DNA of 64,000 nucleotides. It comes from Symmachiella dynata (GTDB lineage Bacteria; Planctomycetota; Planctomycetia; Planctomycetales; Planctomycetaceae). Positions 37,666 through 47,336 of this stretch are shown here, piece after piece; position 1 is the stretch's first letter, and each line of letters begins with the position of its first letter. A model generated the notes under the pieces. That model searched no databases, was not told the origin of the DNA, and saw nothing but the letters and a program-made list of their open reading frames with translations. The position numbers and the translations under genes are program-made. The DNA is taken from the NCBI RefSeq assembly GCF_007747995.1, contig NZ_CP036276.1, forward strand, positions 1,107,001 through 1,171,000, given 5' to 3'.

Positions 37666-37721
37666 ACTGGTTCTAGTCGCATCGAGAAATCTCTTGAGGC
37701 GACGGAATGGAACCGTTCGCC

Positions 37722-38633
37722 TTAGGAAAACTCCAAGTCGTCATCGCGGGCTTGAACGGCTTGTTTCACAAGTATGATCTTTTTTTCCGCGGGTGCGTAG
37801 GAGACCTCGTCCATGATCGCCGGAATCATTACAAAGCCGCTCAACCAAGATCTGTCGGCTGCTTGCGATTCCAGATCGGGGGGCAATCGAGAAACATCGA
37901 TTCCCGCTCCCTCGTGACTGATCGTGAAGGTTGCTTGTTCACGATTGATGACCGTATGCAGTTCGATACTGCGTTCGGTTGCCGGGGATTCCATTCGCTG
38001 TTGGATCGCCACCTCCTGAAACTCAGAGTCTGTCCAATGGCCGTTTAGAGCCAGTTCAAGGTTTCCGTGATGGTGGGCGATCCACAAACCGTGTCCCACG
38101 GCGACTGCGACGCGAACGCGTTCTGCTTCATCACCCAAGGGAAGACATCGCAAGACCTCTTGGATGCGATCGACGAGTGGCGAAATCAACTCGGGATCGT
38201 TCTGAAGCCGGAATCGACAATCCAGGTCCTGTAGTGAGTGAAACAACCGCGAATGCAGACGGTCTGCGCTTGATGCGTCGAACAGTCGTCGGACGGCTTG
38301 CGGCAAATGTGAGCTCAACGATGCTTTGGGGACATAGCCGGACGCACCGATTTTCAGGGCCTCGGCGGCAATTTTTTCACTGCCCAGGGCAGTCATAATA
38401 ATCACCGGCACCGAGGGGTGTTCCTCACGCAGGGCTGCAACCAACTCAAGCCCGTTCATCTCGGGCATCTGCAAGTCGGAAACAACCAGGTCGGGCCGCG
38501 TCGAGGAAATCTGATCCAATGCTTCGCGACCATTTGTTGCAAAGGAGAGGATGATATCTTCTTCGCGTTCCAGTAATCCGCCCGCCAGTGCACGATCAAT
38601 TCCAGAGTCGTCGACGATCAAAACGTTCGGCAT
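37722..38633 (-). CDS. Response regulator with HATPase-like output domain
   Basis: A 303-residue protein. Residues 1-120 form a receiver domain with the acidic pair D8/D9, phospho-acceptor D53 (VVSDLQMPEMNG), T81 and K103. Residues about 155-290 look like a GHKL/HATPase domain of the anti-sigma (RsbW-like) kind: RVRVAVAVGHGLWIAHHHGNLEL takes the N-box position and SHEGAGID the G1 box, though both are poorly conserved. A phosphorylation-controlled anti-sigma or kinase role is plausible. The FHA gene lies 36 bp upstream in the same direction. Confidence 0.8.
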   Translation of the reverse strand: MPNVLIVDDSGIDRALAGGLLEREEDIILSFATNGREALDQISSTRPDLVVSDLQMPEMNGLELVAALREEHPSVPVIIMTALGSEKIAAEALKIGASGYVPKASLSSHLPQAVRRLFDASSADRLHSRLFHSLQDLDCRFRLQNDPELISPLVDRIQEVLRCLPLGDEAERVRVAVAVGHGLWIAHHHGNLELALNGHWTDSEFQEVAIQQRMESPATERSIELHTVINREQATFTISHEGAGIDVSRLPPDLESQAADRSWLSGFVMIPAIMDEVSYAPAEKKIILVKQAVQARDDDLEFS

Positions 38634-38669
38634 GGATCTGTTTTCTATTTTGCAGGATCACCAAGGCGA

Positions 38670-39482
38670 TCATGCATCGGTGGTTAAGTCCCAGCGTTTA
38701 CGTGGTGTTGGTTCTTCGTCTTCCGATTCATCAACGATCTTGTCAATGTCTCGATTTGATAATCCCAGCTGTGCCATCAGCGGTTTTCTGAATTGGAAGT
38801 CAGGCTCGTCTGGAAGGGGACGCGGGCCTTGTCCCTCGTATTCCAATTGAAAACGTTGATCGGCGATCGAAAACTGTTGTTGGGGCAACACCCAACCTTC
38901 TTTACAACTCTGTCCTTCGATGCGGACACCATTGTGACTTCCCAGGTCCTTGATACGCCAGTAACCATCGGTCAATGATAACTCGCAATGTTTGCCCGAA
39001 ATTGTTTTTTTAGGGATCACAATATCGCAGGGCGGTTTGCGCCCGATGATCACGGGGGTTTTTGTGAGTTGATGGACCACACCTCCGCCGACCGGCACCA
39101 ATCGTCCCAGCGGCCCGGCCATGACTGGCTTGCGTGATCCCTGCCCCTGGGGCCCACGCTGCTTCGCAGCCACCGAGCGTCCCGTTCCAAGATTGTGCTT
39201 GGGGGCCTCAAAGCTGATCCGATAGCGATGCTTGCCGATGGCAATCTCGTCGCCAGGCATCAGACGCTGCCGTTTGCAGATGCTGCCATTGATCTTCAAT
39301 CCGCCGGGACTGCGCAGATCGTCGATGTACCACCAACCATCGATCAGCTCCAACAGACAATACGCATTTTCCTGAGAGAGACGCCCTGTTGAAGCGCTCT
39401 TTTTCTCTCGGCCCATAAACAGTCGCGGTTTGTTGAGCGCAACCGATCGGCCCCCTGAAGCTGGCATGAGGTATCCGTACAT
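38670..39482 (-). CDS. Tandem FHA domain protein
   Basis: A 270-residue cytosolic protein with two FHA domains. The second (about 140-215) has the phosphothreonine-binding set: GRKPPCDIVI, S162-x2-H165 and SHNGVRI. The first (about 18-92) keeps the fold (GDEIAIGKHRYRISF) but lacks the key histidine (LSQENAYC) and the asparagine (SPGGLKI), so it probably does not bind phosphopeptides. The tail is charged. FHA proteins recruit Thr-phosphorylated partners of Ser/Thr kinases. It precedes the response regulator gene by 36 bp, suggesting a joint signalling unit. Confidence 0.88.
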   Translation of the reverse strand: MYGYLMPASGGRSVALNKPRLFMGREKKSASTGRLSQENAYCLLELIDGWWYIDDLRSPGGLKINGSICKRQRLMPGDEIAIGKHRYRISFEAPKHNLGTGRSVAAKQRGPQGQGSRKPVMAGPLGRLVPVGGGVVHQLTKTPVIIGRKPPCDIVIPKKTISGKHCELSLTDGYWRIKDLGSHNGVRIEGQSCKEGWVLPQQQFSIADQRFQLEYEGQGPRPLPDEPDFQFRKPLMAQLGLSNRDIDKIVDESEDEEPTPRKRWDLTTDA

Positions 39483-39866
39483 GCGGTCGATTATATGCCG
39501 TCAGCAATGGGCTGTAAACTACGGTCAAACCGGATAAATGATCGTTCTCTAAGCTATAAGAGTGGTTCTGGAAAGCGTTTTCCCTTGCTGAAAATAAGTG
39601 ACGGCAACCCCCATTGTGATTTTTTTTACAATCGGTGAGAAAGTTGGAGAGATCAAAGAAACCTAGACAGCGGTGTATTGTGAATAATTCACTCGGCTAT
39701 CTAGGGGAAGGGGACACGGCATGAATTGTTGACAGGAATTGGATCACTGCGAACTGCCGCCCCAAGCGGAGTCTTGCCCAATATTTATATCGCAGTCTGC
39801 GGACTCAGCGTGCTATCCTGTTGCAATCGCCAAGTATTGATCTGAACTCGATCGGGAGGGTTAGCC
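39483..39866. other. Divergent intergenic region
   Basis: About 380 bp between the leftward FHA gene and the rightward LRR gene. It is AT-richer than the coding regions, with ATTGT...ACAAT flanking a T8 tract near 39613-39632 and a lone TTGACA at about 39727 without a matching -10 box. No gene seen. Confidence 0.45.
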
Positions 39867-41978
39867 ATGAAGCCGCGTTGGACGTTGACCGTTGCCATGA
39901 CGTTGTTTCTTGGAACGATGATGGCTTTGTGTCTCACTTCGGCGAATCAAGCAGCGGAACAACAATTCACCGCTGCAAAGTCGAACGCGGAGATGGGGCC
40001 CTCAGGAAAAATTGAATACGATTCCGGATATTTTGCGACGGCGATCAGCATTCCCGATGATCCTTTCTTTTCGGGAATCACAAATATCACCTTGGAGGGT
40101 CCGGAACTTACGGATCGTGGCGGAGCAGCTACGATTTCAATTCGAAACAGCAAAGCTACATTCAACGACTTCGGCGACGCTGAAGTTTTGGAAAAACGAG
40201 AAACACGACAGTTTGACGTAACGCTCGAGCCGATTCCTGCGCCGGACTTCTCCAACGAAGGACGTCATATTTTCAATCTTGTTTTCCCAGAAGGTCAATG
40301 GGAAAACCGAATCTATTTTGTTTGGTCACCAGGAACCATTACCGCTAGTCGGCTGTTGATACGGCGCGGCGATGGCAAGCTTCCGGATCTCGTGATCAAA
40401 ACCGATCGCCGCCGTTTTGAGAATGAAATCTCCCTCGCGTATATATTGCCATCAGAAAATCAAATTCCACAGAAAGGGAGACCAGCGAGCGAGGACTTGT
40501 CTGATGGACTCGGGCTACAGAGCTACCATTTCCAGTCAAAAGACGTCAGTCAAACAGAAGGCGAACATCAAGGCTTCATAAGGTTCGGCTGGGATTTCGA
40601 AGGCCCGCTTAAATTAACTCACGATTTCAATCGCACGCATTTCACCCCTTTTGGCAACCCTGGAATGTCGACCGCAGCTCTCTTCTTACCACTTGTGTTC
40701 AAAGTAACGGAAACGTCGACCGAAGATTCAGTGGGGCTTGGACGCCGTCTGTTCCAGCTTGAGTATCACTCACGCAGCGGGATAGGATTCCAAGAGGGTG
40801 ATGACTGGAAACCGCCGTTCGACTATTCGCTTGTGCTCGCTCCCCAAATCGATGGTCCCCATCGGTTGATTATCAGACAGCAGGGTCAGATTCGCCACGT
40901 GCTGCCGCTACACAATGCGGGTTGGAGGCGTTATCAGCAAATGCGCATAATTCTTGCTCAAACATCCAAGCAGGAGCAAGAAGCAATCCCCGAGATGCGT
41001 AGGCTTGTTGGTAATCGGCTGAGCTTCGTAGTTCAAGAAGACCAAGTCATTTCAATATCATTTCGACAACTCGTTAAAGGGGGCGCCGCGCTGGCTCACC
41101 TTGAACAATTTCCACGCTTGAAAGGCCTTAGCTTCGGTGTCTGCCGCGACCTAACACCAGACGAACTTCGACCTCTCAAAACACTTACGCAACTGGAGAG
41201 TTTGTCCTTTAGTGCGACGCCCATTTCGGACGCCGTTTTGGCCCATTTAGCGCCACTGGAGCATCTAAAGTTTCTTCAGATAAAAGAAAGTCGGCACTTT
41301 TCTAATGAGGGACTAGAAGACATTCCCCATATCTCAGATGCAGGCCTGGAGTCGATCGCTCACCTCGTCAACCTGAACAACTTGAGCCTCTGCGGCCCCG
41401 GCGTCACGGATGCCGGACTAAAATATCTTCACAAGTTGAAGGTACTCAAGCGGCTTTATTTCCAGGCGACCGGAGTCACGCTGATGGGACTCTATGACCT
41501 TTCGAAACAACTACCCGATACCGAGATCCAAGCAGCACGATTAACTACCCAAAACGGACGCGACACCTGTTCATTCAAAATCCACGGGAAACGACAGATG
41601 GTTTGGATAAGCGGGCGAGCCGACGACTCGGTCTTGCAGCAATGCGCCAAGTGTGAAGGAATCACAACATTGAGCTTCTCGGGTGTACACGCCGTCACGG
41701 ACGAAGGCCTCGGCGACATTGCGAAAATGAACGACCTGGAAGGACTGGTGATCCAGCATGCCAAGCTGATTACCGATGAAGGGCTTAGCCAGCTTAAACA
41801 TCAAAAGAAATTGAAATCCCTGGATTTATGGAGTTGCAGGAGCATCACTGACAACGGCTTAGAGCATCTTCATGGGCTGACTGAGCTGAAATCGCTACAA
41901 CTCGGGGGAACACAGGTCACTCAGGCTGGGATCAATCGACTCCAGAAGGCGCTCCCTGCGTGCGAGATCGAGAAATGA
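39867..41978 (+). CDS. Large secreted LRR protein
   Basis: A 703-residue product with GGGAGGG before ATG and a signal peptide cut after SANQAA. Residues 40-380 form a beta-rich region with no recognisable family. From about 400 a set of LRR units begins (for example TQLESLSFSATPISDAVLAHL, VTDAGLKYLHKLKVLKRLYF), interrupted by a non-LRR insert near 545-590 and resuming to the end (DNGLEHLHGLTELKSLQLGG). It is probably surface-exposed and binds other proteins; no enzymatic site is seen. Confidence 0.8.
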   Translation: MKPRWTLTVAMTLFLGTMMALCLTSANQAAEQQFTAAKSNAEMGPSGKIEYDSGYFATAISIPDDPFFSGITNITLEGPELTDRGGAATISIRNSKATFNDFGDAEVLEKRETRQFDVTLEPIPAPDFSNEGRHIFNLVFPEGQWENRIYFVWSPGTITASRLLIRRGDGKLPDLVIKTDRRRFENEISLAYILPSENQIPQKGRPASEDLSDGLGLQSYHFQSKDVSQTEGEHQGFIRFGWDFEGPLKLTHDFNRTHFTPFGNPGMSTAALFLPLVFKVTETSTEDSVGLGRRLFQLEYHSRSGIGFQEGDDWKPPFDYSLVLAPQIDGPHRLIIRQQGQIRHVLPLHNAGWRRYQQMRIILAQTSKQEQEAIPEMRRLVGNRLSFVVQEDQVISISFRQLVKGGAALAHLEQFPRLKGLSFGVCRDLTPDELRPLKTLTQLESLSFSATPISDAVLAHLAPLEHLKFLQIKESRHFSNEGLEDIPHISDAGLESIAHLVNLNNLSLCGPGVTDAGLKYLHKLKVLKRLYFQATGVTLMGLYDLSKQLPDTEIQAARLTTQNGRDTCSFKIHGKRQMVWISGRADDSVLQQCAKCEGITTLSFSGVHAVTDEGLGDIAKMNDLEGLVIQHAKLITDEGLSQLKHQKKLKSLDLWSCRSITDNGLEHLHGLTELKSLQLGGTQVTQAGINRLQKALPACEIEK

Positions 41979-42035
41979 AATATAGACCAAAATAGAGTAG
42001 CCCCTGACGCGACCACGGTACGTCGCCATTCTGCA

Positions 42036-43268
42036 TTAAAGCAACCGGTTTGGCTTGGCCCAACGAATTCGTGAGAGCAGTACATCGCCACGGGCTTTGT
42101 CGCGCGGCATCCATTCGCCGACTGTGACCCACGATTCCTCCGGGCTGGCATTGGTGACGTTGAAGTTGCCCATCAAGGCCACGTGGTCGGCATCATTCAC
42201 GCCGTCTCCCGCCAACGGCAGTACAACTCGTTCCGTCGCTCGGATCAGTCGCAACGTCTTGGGATCAACCTGAGCCATAAACAACGGGGAACGCCAGCGG
42301 ATCACATTTCGGTTGGACGCATCTTTTCGCGTGTAGACGAGGAACAACCCATCGGAATGCGTGAGCCAATGTTGTTGCGTGGTTGACATGGTCAGCGGTG
42401 TTCCATCATCCCAGGTCCAAGGGGTTTTGTCGTTCCAGTTCAGACCGTCGTCGCTGACGCTCACATAGCCGCGATCATCTTCGGCGCGCATCGTCAGGTA
42501 AAAGCGTTTGCCAAAACGTGTGAGCGACGGTTCCAGCAGACCACGTTTGTGGGGATGCGTCAGGGCCGGCCCGATTTGCTTAATGCGCAGCGTCTCGCCG
42601 TCGAATCCGCAGCGGACTCCGGCGACCGAGCGGTGTGTCGGTTTGTCGCCGAATGTCAACGCGAGCAAAATGTCGCCATCGGGCAGGATCACACGTTGGC
42701 CACAATTGTTCGTATAAATAAACGAGCCGCGCGGATCATCCCATTCTAATCGTTTCCGCTCGGACCACGATCCGTCCTGTTTTCTCACGGAATAGACGGG
42801 ATACCTTGCCAACTGGTCGCCGCGGGCAAAACGTGGACCCCGGTAGAAAACAACGTGCCCCATTGCCAGGACCGATTTGGTCAGTTCGTGATACTGAGGA
42901 ACCACGTCACAAACGCCCGCCTGGAGTCCCTCGTGATCGGGGACCGGAACGCGACCCAGTGAGGGAATCGGTTGCGGCTCAGTCCAGACTTTGCCGAGAT
43001 CCTCTGACGTCGACCAATGGACCGGCCCAAAATAATCGGAACCACCGATCACTTGTAACGTCATCAACGCCATGGGAACGCCATCCTGATCCGGCAGCCG
43101 ACATGCGCGGGGATGAAACCACGTGACCGACTTCCCATCACGATTGCGCCACAACGTCTCTGTCGTAATCGAACGCACCAGCTCGTTGTTGGATTGGGCC
43201 AAAGCCGGACTAGCCAGCATGACGGCTCCGGCGGCGAGAAACTGACGGCGATCGAGGTGATGGATCAT
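42036..43268 (-). CDS. Tat-exported sialidase-like (BNR) beta-propeller protein
   Basis: ATG 43268 gives a twin-arginine signal ([19 protein letters not shown]), so the 410-residue product is exported folded. The body has BNR/Asp-box-like elements, such as [11 protein letters not shown] and [13 protein letters not shown], and recurrent strands consistent with a six-bladed sialidase-like propeller. Some planctomycete members are annotated as exo-alpha-sialidases, but the catalytic Arg triad, Tyr and Glu were not assigned, so activity is uncertain. Its stop lies 57 bp from the convergent LRR gene. Confidence 0.75.
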   Translation of the reverse strand: MIHHLDRRQFLAAGAVMLASPALAQSNNELVRSITTETLWRNRDGKSVTWFHPRACRLPDQDGVPMALMTLQVIGGSDYFGPVHWSTSEDLGKVWTEPQPIPSLGRVPVPDHEGLQAGVCDVVPQYHELTKSVLAMGHVVFYRGPRFARGDQLARYPVYSVRKQDGSWSERKRLEWDDPRGSFIYTNNCGQRVILPDGDILLALTFGDKPTHRSVAGVRCGFDGETLRIKQIGPALTHPHKRGLLEPSLTRFGKRFYLTMRAEDDRGYVSVSDDGLNWNDKTPWTWDDGTPLTMSTTQQHWLTHSDGLFLVYTRKDASNRNVIRWRSPLFMAQVDPKTLRLIRATERVVLPLAGDGVNDADHVALMGNFNVTNASPEESWVTVGEWMPRDKARGDVLLSRIRWAKPNRLL

Positions 43269-43443
43269 GGGAGAGGGTCCTGTTGTTATTGTACTGAACG
43301 CTTGGGGCTGAAGGTGTAAACAAAAATAAGAAAACAAATGGCCGTCCAATATGGCATCTGTGGAGTAAAGATCATACTTTACAGGCAAGGCCCTGACGAT
43401 CTGATTTTAAGAGAATCCGTAATCTTCTGGTGGTGAAGGCATA

Positions 43444-43743
43444 ATGTCCCACAGCGGCAACCAATCCATTGTTCCCGGCATTTCCCTGGATGCGGCGGGG
43501 CAGGCGACCGTAGATCCGGTGTTGGCTGATTTGCTGTTTGATTTAGCAATCCAACTCGAAGAACCGACGAATCAGCCGGTTGATGTCGAGCATGTTTTGG
43601 CGGCGATTATTTTAGCGGCTCGCCAGGGTGAGCTTGACGCCAACAGGCCGCTCACCGCTGATGCAGAGTTGGTCGCGGTTTTGGTGAAGCATGTGAAAAC
43701 CATATTTTCCGTTTACGATGGCAAAGTCGGCAGAGACGACTAA
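43444..43743 (+). CDS. Hypothetical small acidic protein
   Basis: A 99-residue protein with GAAGG before ATG. It is acidic and mainly helical (PVLADLLFDLAIQLEE, VDVEHVLAAIILAAR, AELVAVLVKHVKTIF), without cysteines or a signal peptide. Not recognised. It is followed after 32 bp by the DUF2293 gene on the same strand, so the three genes 43444-44680 probably form an operon. Confidence 0.6.
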   Translation: MSHSGNQSIVPGISLDAAGQATVDPVLADLLFDLAIQLEEPTNQPVDVEHVLAAIILAARQGELDANRPLTADAELVAVLVKHVKTIFSVYDGKVGRDD

Positions 43744-43775
43744 CGACACAAGTAGGCAAGGAAGCTTAAATAGAA

Positions 43776-44468
43776 ATGACCGACAACACGTTCTTACCCG
43801 GTCCCAGGGAAAACACGGTGAAGTCTGCGAATGGGGATGTCCTCACGGTTCCCGCAGGCTGGGCATTACTTTTGCCCGGTGATGCTGCTTTGACTCGTCG
43901 TGTAAAGACCGCTGGAGAGCATTGGATCATACAAGAGAAGAAAGGCCGAAAAGTTTTCTCGCGCGGCGTCTGGGCTCCGGCGGACACGATCGAGCGAATT
44001 CGTGCCGATCTCGAAACAGAACGCTCCACTGAGGCGTATGCCAAACGAAAATTGGCAAGCGCTCGCCGCCGCGAGAAAACGCAAACGGAATATGTCGATG
44101 AATTCTTCGAGGCCGTTGTCGTCTTCCTCGACTTCCATTCCGATCACGCCGAGCTTGCGCAGCAGATGGCACGGGCCATCACTCAACACACCACACCGGT
44201 GGGAAGCGGCACGGTGGCTCGTACAAAGCGTATTCCAATAGAACAACGGGCCGAAGCAGCCGTCATTGCTTGGATGCGGCACCAAACCACCGCCTACGAC
44301 TCCATGCCAATCCCACGCGTCAAAGGCAAACGACGTGAAGTGCGACGCATGCTCGCACAGCATTCCAAAGGCATCTTGAGTCAGTATCGGCGCGGCGAGT
44401 TCATCTCAGAGGATTGTCCGCTACAGCGAGCTTTGGCAGAAATCACAACCGGAGAAAAAACACCATGA
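43776..44468 (+). CDS. DUF2293 protein
   Basis: A 230-residue protein with AAGGAAG upstream of ATG. The C-terminal part (about 130-215) matches DUF2293: AQQMARAITQHTTPVGSGTVARTKRI, AVIAWMRHQTTAYD, KGKRREVRRMLAQHSKGIL. The N-terminal half contains a short beta region (VPAGWALLLPGDAALTRRV) and a charged coiled coil. DUF2293 proteins are widespread and of unknown function; the basic C-terminal region suggests RNA or DNA binding. Its stop overlaps the next ATG by 4 bp. Confidence 0.85.
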   Translation: MTDNTFLPGPRENTVKSANGDVLTVPAGWALLLPGDAALTRRVKTAGEHWIIQEKKGRKVFSRGVWAPADTIERIRADLETERSTEAYAKRKLASARRREKTQTEYVDEFFEAVVVFLDFHSDHAELAQQMARAITQHTTPVGSGTVARTKRIPIEQRAEAAVIAWMRHQTTAYDSMPIPRVKGKRREVRRMLAQHSKGILSQYRRGEFISEDCPLQRALAEITTGEKTP

Positions 44469-44680
44469 ATACAGGCCGCTACCGCCACTACAAAGGCAAT
44501 GACTACATCGTTATCGGAGTCGCCAAACATAGCGAAACCGAAGAAGAGTTGGTCATATACCGGCAGGATTACGGCGAACACGGACTTTGGGTGCGTCCCA
44601 AGAAGATGTTTCTGGAGACCGTTGAAGTCGCTGGGAAGCAAGTCGCTCGTTTTGCGTTCGTGGGCAACGACGAACCTTAA
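44465..44680 (+). CDS. DUF1653 protein
   Basis: A 71-residue protein whose ATG overlaps the stop of the DUF2293 gene (ATGA). It shows the DUF1653 pattern GRYRHYKGNDYIVIGVAKHSET, YRQDYGEHGLWVRPKKMF, typical of small SH3-like beta-barrel proteins with an unknown role. The tight overlap with DUF2293 suggests the two work together. Confidence 0.88.
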   Translation: MNTGRYRHYKGNDYIVIGVAKHSETEEELVIYRQDYGEHGLWVRPKKMFLETVEVAGKQVARFAFVGNDEP

Positions 44681-44741
44681 CCGGCCTTCAGCTGTGCTGT
44701 CTGATTTTTAAGCCCTGAGTATTTTTAATGGGAATGTCCCG

Positions 44742-45218
44742 ATGTCTGATCAAGCACTCCGAGACCACGCGATCTATCTGCTCAACGGCGGTGGTGCGCA
44801 TTTGCACTTTGAAAAGGCGATTGCCGATTTGCCTGCGGACCTCCGTGGTGCCAAAATTCAAGGTGTCTCCCACACTCCCTGGCGACTGCTGGAGCATCTG
44901 CGGATTGCTCAATGGGACATTCTGGAGTTTTCACGCAATCCCGATCACGTCTCGCCCGATTTTCCCACAGGATATTGGCCCACAGGCGATGCCCCGCCAG
45001 GCTCCGGGGCTTGGGATGAGACCGTGGCGAAAATCAAATCCGATTTGCAAGAGATGATCGACCTCGTCGCTAATCCGACGACCGATCTGTTTGCGGTGAT
45101 TCCTCATGGCAGTGGGCAAACGATTTTGCGTGAAGCCCTGTTGGTGGCTGATCACAACGCTTACCACTTGGGCCAGTTGGTCGTGATTCGCCAGGCGTTG
45201 GGCGCTTGGCCGGATTGA
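44742..45218 (+). CDS. DinB family protein
   Basis: A 158-residue four-helix-bundle protein. The metal-binding histidine triad of the DinB/YfiT-like superfamily is visible: H52 in [11 protein letters not shown], and H138 and H142 in [12 protein letters not shown]. Some relatives are thiol transferases (bacillithiol or mycothiol), others DNA-damage-induced with unknown function. The specific reaction cannot be named. It converges with the CNNM gene, with 38 bp between stops. Confidence 0.88.
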   Translation: MSDQALRDHAIYLLNGGGAHLHFEKAIADLPADLRGAKIQGVSHTPWRLLEHLRIAQWDILEFSRNPDHVSPDFPTGYWPTGDAPPGSGAWDETVAKIKSDLQEMIDLVANPTTDLFAVIPHGSGQTILREALLVADHNAYHLGQLVVIRQALGAWPD

Positions 45219-45256
45219 AATCACTTTAAAAACAGCACGGTACGCTTGCGCTCATT

Positions 45257-46597
45257 TCAAGCTTCAACCTTGTTTGCCGTGCTGACTTCTATTTGAGCTT
45301 CCAGGACTTTTTGCCGACGGACCTTGCGAACGACGACGCGAACTTGTTCCCGTTCGAGTGTCTCGCCTCCCTGAACCGCGCGGCCAAGATGGCCAATGAT
45401 CCATTCATTCAGACTGCGTGCTCCCTGCTGCGGCAAATCGTTGGTCAGGTCGATGTTGGACAACTCCGCAAGATGGTTGAGCGTGATGCCGCCCCCGACC
45501 ACCCATCCACTGCCTGTGGGGACAACATGAGCCGGAAGCCGGTCGTATTCATCTTCGATCTCACCCACGAGTTCCTCGATCATATCTTCCAGTGTGACCA
45601 TGCCCACGACATGCATTGCCTCGTCACGAACCAGCGCAATGTGGCGGTGATCTTTGATGATCGTTTCTAAACAGGAGGAGGCGGGAGTGGTTTCCTCGAA
45701 GCTCGTGATGGTCCTCACGATGGCCCGCAATGATCGGTCATTGGGCGACAATCGCATATGTGCAACAATATCCTTGAAATTGACGTAACCGATGATTGCC
45801 TGCGGGTCGTCGGTTCGTTCCGTCACGGGAAACCGCGTGTGCATGTCGAGATGAGCAGCGACCAAACAGTCACTGATTGACGCATTGACGTCGAGCATAC
45901 TAATACTGCCGGCCGGGAGCATGATGTCTCTCACAAGACGTTGGGACAATGCAGTCGCTCCATGAATAATTTTTTCCTCCTGGGCACCGATTTGTCGAGA
46001 CCAGCGGGCTAGCGTGGCGCTCGCATGCAATTCTTGGAGTTCGGGAGACTCCGTACTGACTTGGTCGTCGATCTTGGATTGCCAATGCCGTTGCCCCAGC
46101 TTCATCAGCCAATTGACCGCCATCTCTAAAAACCGAACCACCGGCCAGACGCTCCAGGAAAACCATTTGATCGCATTCGACATCCGCAAGCAGACCCACT
46201 CTTTGTTGCGAATGGCAAAGACCTTGGGAATCAACTCGCCGAAGATGATTGTGGCAACGGTCAAGGGGACAACCACTGCCGTGATCGCCAAGAATTCCGC
46301 AGCTCCGACCGATATCTGAAACGTTTCTCGCAGCTGCGGGGCAAATGTCTCGGCGGCACCCGCGCCGCCCGTAGCTGCTGCAATGGCGCCGACCAGCGTG
46401 ATGCCCAACTGGACTGTCGCCAAACTCGATTCCATGTTCTCCTTCATGTAGAACGCAGCTTTCGCCCCCGCTCGTTTGTCCTGCAGTAAAACCTGCAAGC
46501 GAGACAAAGAGACGGAGGCCAGCGCAATCTCATAGCCTGCAAAGATCCCGTTGACTGCAATCATGCACAGCACGATGATCAATTCCACCCCCCACAT
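45257..46597 (-). CDS. CNNM/CorC-type transporter with CBS pair
   Basis: Start at ATG 46597, with AAGGAGAA 6 bases upstream (the frame is open to 46780). The 446-residue protein has a DUF21/CNNM membrane domain (about 1-190, including IFGELIPKVFAIRN), two CBS domains (about 215-330, LFVRDIMLP region first) and a CorC/HlyC C-terminal domain (about 345-430, GGGITLNHLAELSNIDL). Bacterial members are linked to Mg2+ export or Co2+ resistance; some are called hemolysins by old annotation. The CBS pair probably senses a nucleotide. Confidence 0.9.
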   Translation of the reverse strand: MWGVELIIVLCMIAVNGIFAGYEIALASVSLSRLQVLLQDKRAGAKAAFYMKENMESSLATVQLGITLVGAIAAATGGAGAAETFAPQLRETFQISVGAAEFLAITAVVVPLTVATIIFGELIPKVFAIRNKEWVCLRMSNAIKWFSWSVWPVVRFLEMAVNWLMKLGQRHWQSKIDDQVSTESPELQELHASATLARWSRQIGAQEEKIIHGATALSQRLVRDIMLPAGSISMLDVNASISDCLVAAHLDMHTRFPVTERTDDPQAIIGYVNFKDIVAHMRLSPNDRSLRAIVRTITSFEETTPASSCLETIIKDHRHIALVRDEAMHVVGMVTLEDMIEELVGEIEDEYDRLPAHVVPTGSGWVVGGGITLNHLAELSNIDLTNDLPQQGARSLNEWIIGHLGRAVQGGETLEREQVRVVVRKVRRQKVLEAQIEVSTANKVEA

Positions 46598-47336
46598 CCC
46601 GTTCTCCTTCGTCAGCGATATTGCGTCTGAGCGTTTCTGGTCGTTGCTTCGATCTAATTTGAGCTTGCCACCATTGTGGAGGGGAATTGTAGACAGCACC
46701 CCGCTGCAGAGAGAAGGGATGCCAGAGTCGCAACAGTAACAAGCGGAGCGTCTGACCAGCTCAGGGTGACTGTGGCACAAACCGAAGGCTTGTGCAGATG
46801 TCTAAATCGAAGTCCTCATGCCAGTCAATGTGCATGATTTCCGCCGATTAACCACGCCTCGTGAACGCGCTTTCACGAGGCGTGGTTCGCATTTTGCATA
46901 GAACCCGTTCCAAAGCCCGGTTGCACTTGTTCTCGAAACTTCCAGTTCAACGTTCGAGAGACGCCTCCGCGGGTTTTAAGCGACTTTTAAAAAATGCCCG
47001 GTTTTTTCATCACTCGCCCCTGACAGGCGAGTAGAATTTCTTTCAACGTGTATTGGATACATTCTCACTGTATAATATCCGCCTGTCTGATTGAGCATTC
47101 GAAATTCATCGAAGTTCCCAGCTAGGCGTTGCATCACAACATTTCTCGGTGCTATGGCGATCGCGTATCTGCCCATCAAACGCAACTTGGGTGGCTACCT
47201 TGGCTGATCTCGGCCAGCGGTCCACACGAACCAAAATCAATCTCGACTCAAGTCACCGCGTCCAATTCGATCGGCTGAATCTCTTCGGCCGCTCAGCGGA
47301 GCCATACCTCTCTATGTTCATCTGGAGATCACACTG
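46598..47336. other. Long divergent intergenic region
   Basis: About 740 bp between the CNNM gene and the SnoaL-like gene. It contains the 14-bp hairpin at 46851-46886 and otherwise no supported gene; the short frames at 46976-47185 and 47149-47337 lack protein character. Confidence 0.5.
46851..46886. repeat. Perfect 14-bp inverted repeat
   Basis: ACCACGCCTCGTGA (46851-46864) and TCACGAGGCGTGGT (46873-46886) pair without mismatch around an 8-nt loop. It lies about 255 bp upstream of the CNNM start and is not at the end of any gene. No T-run follows on either strand. Confidence 0.65.
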
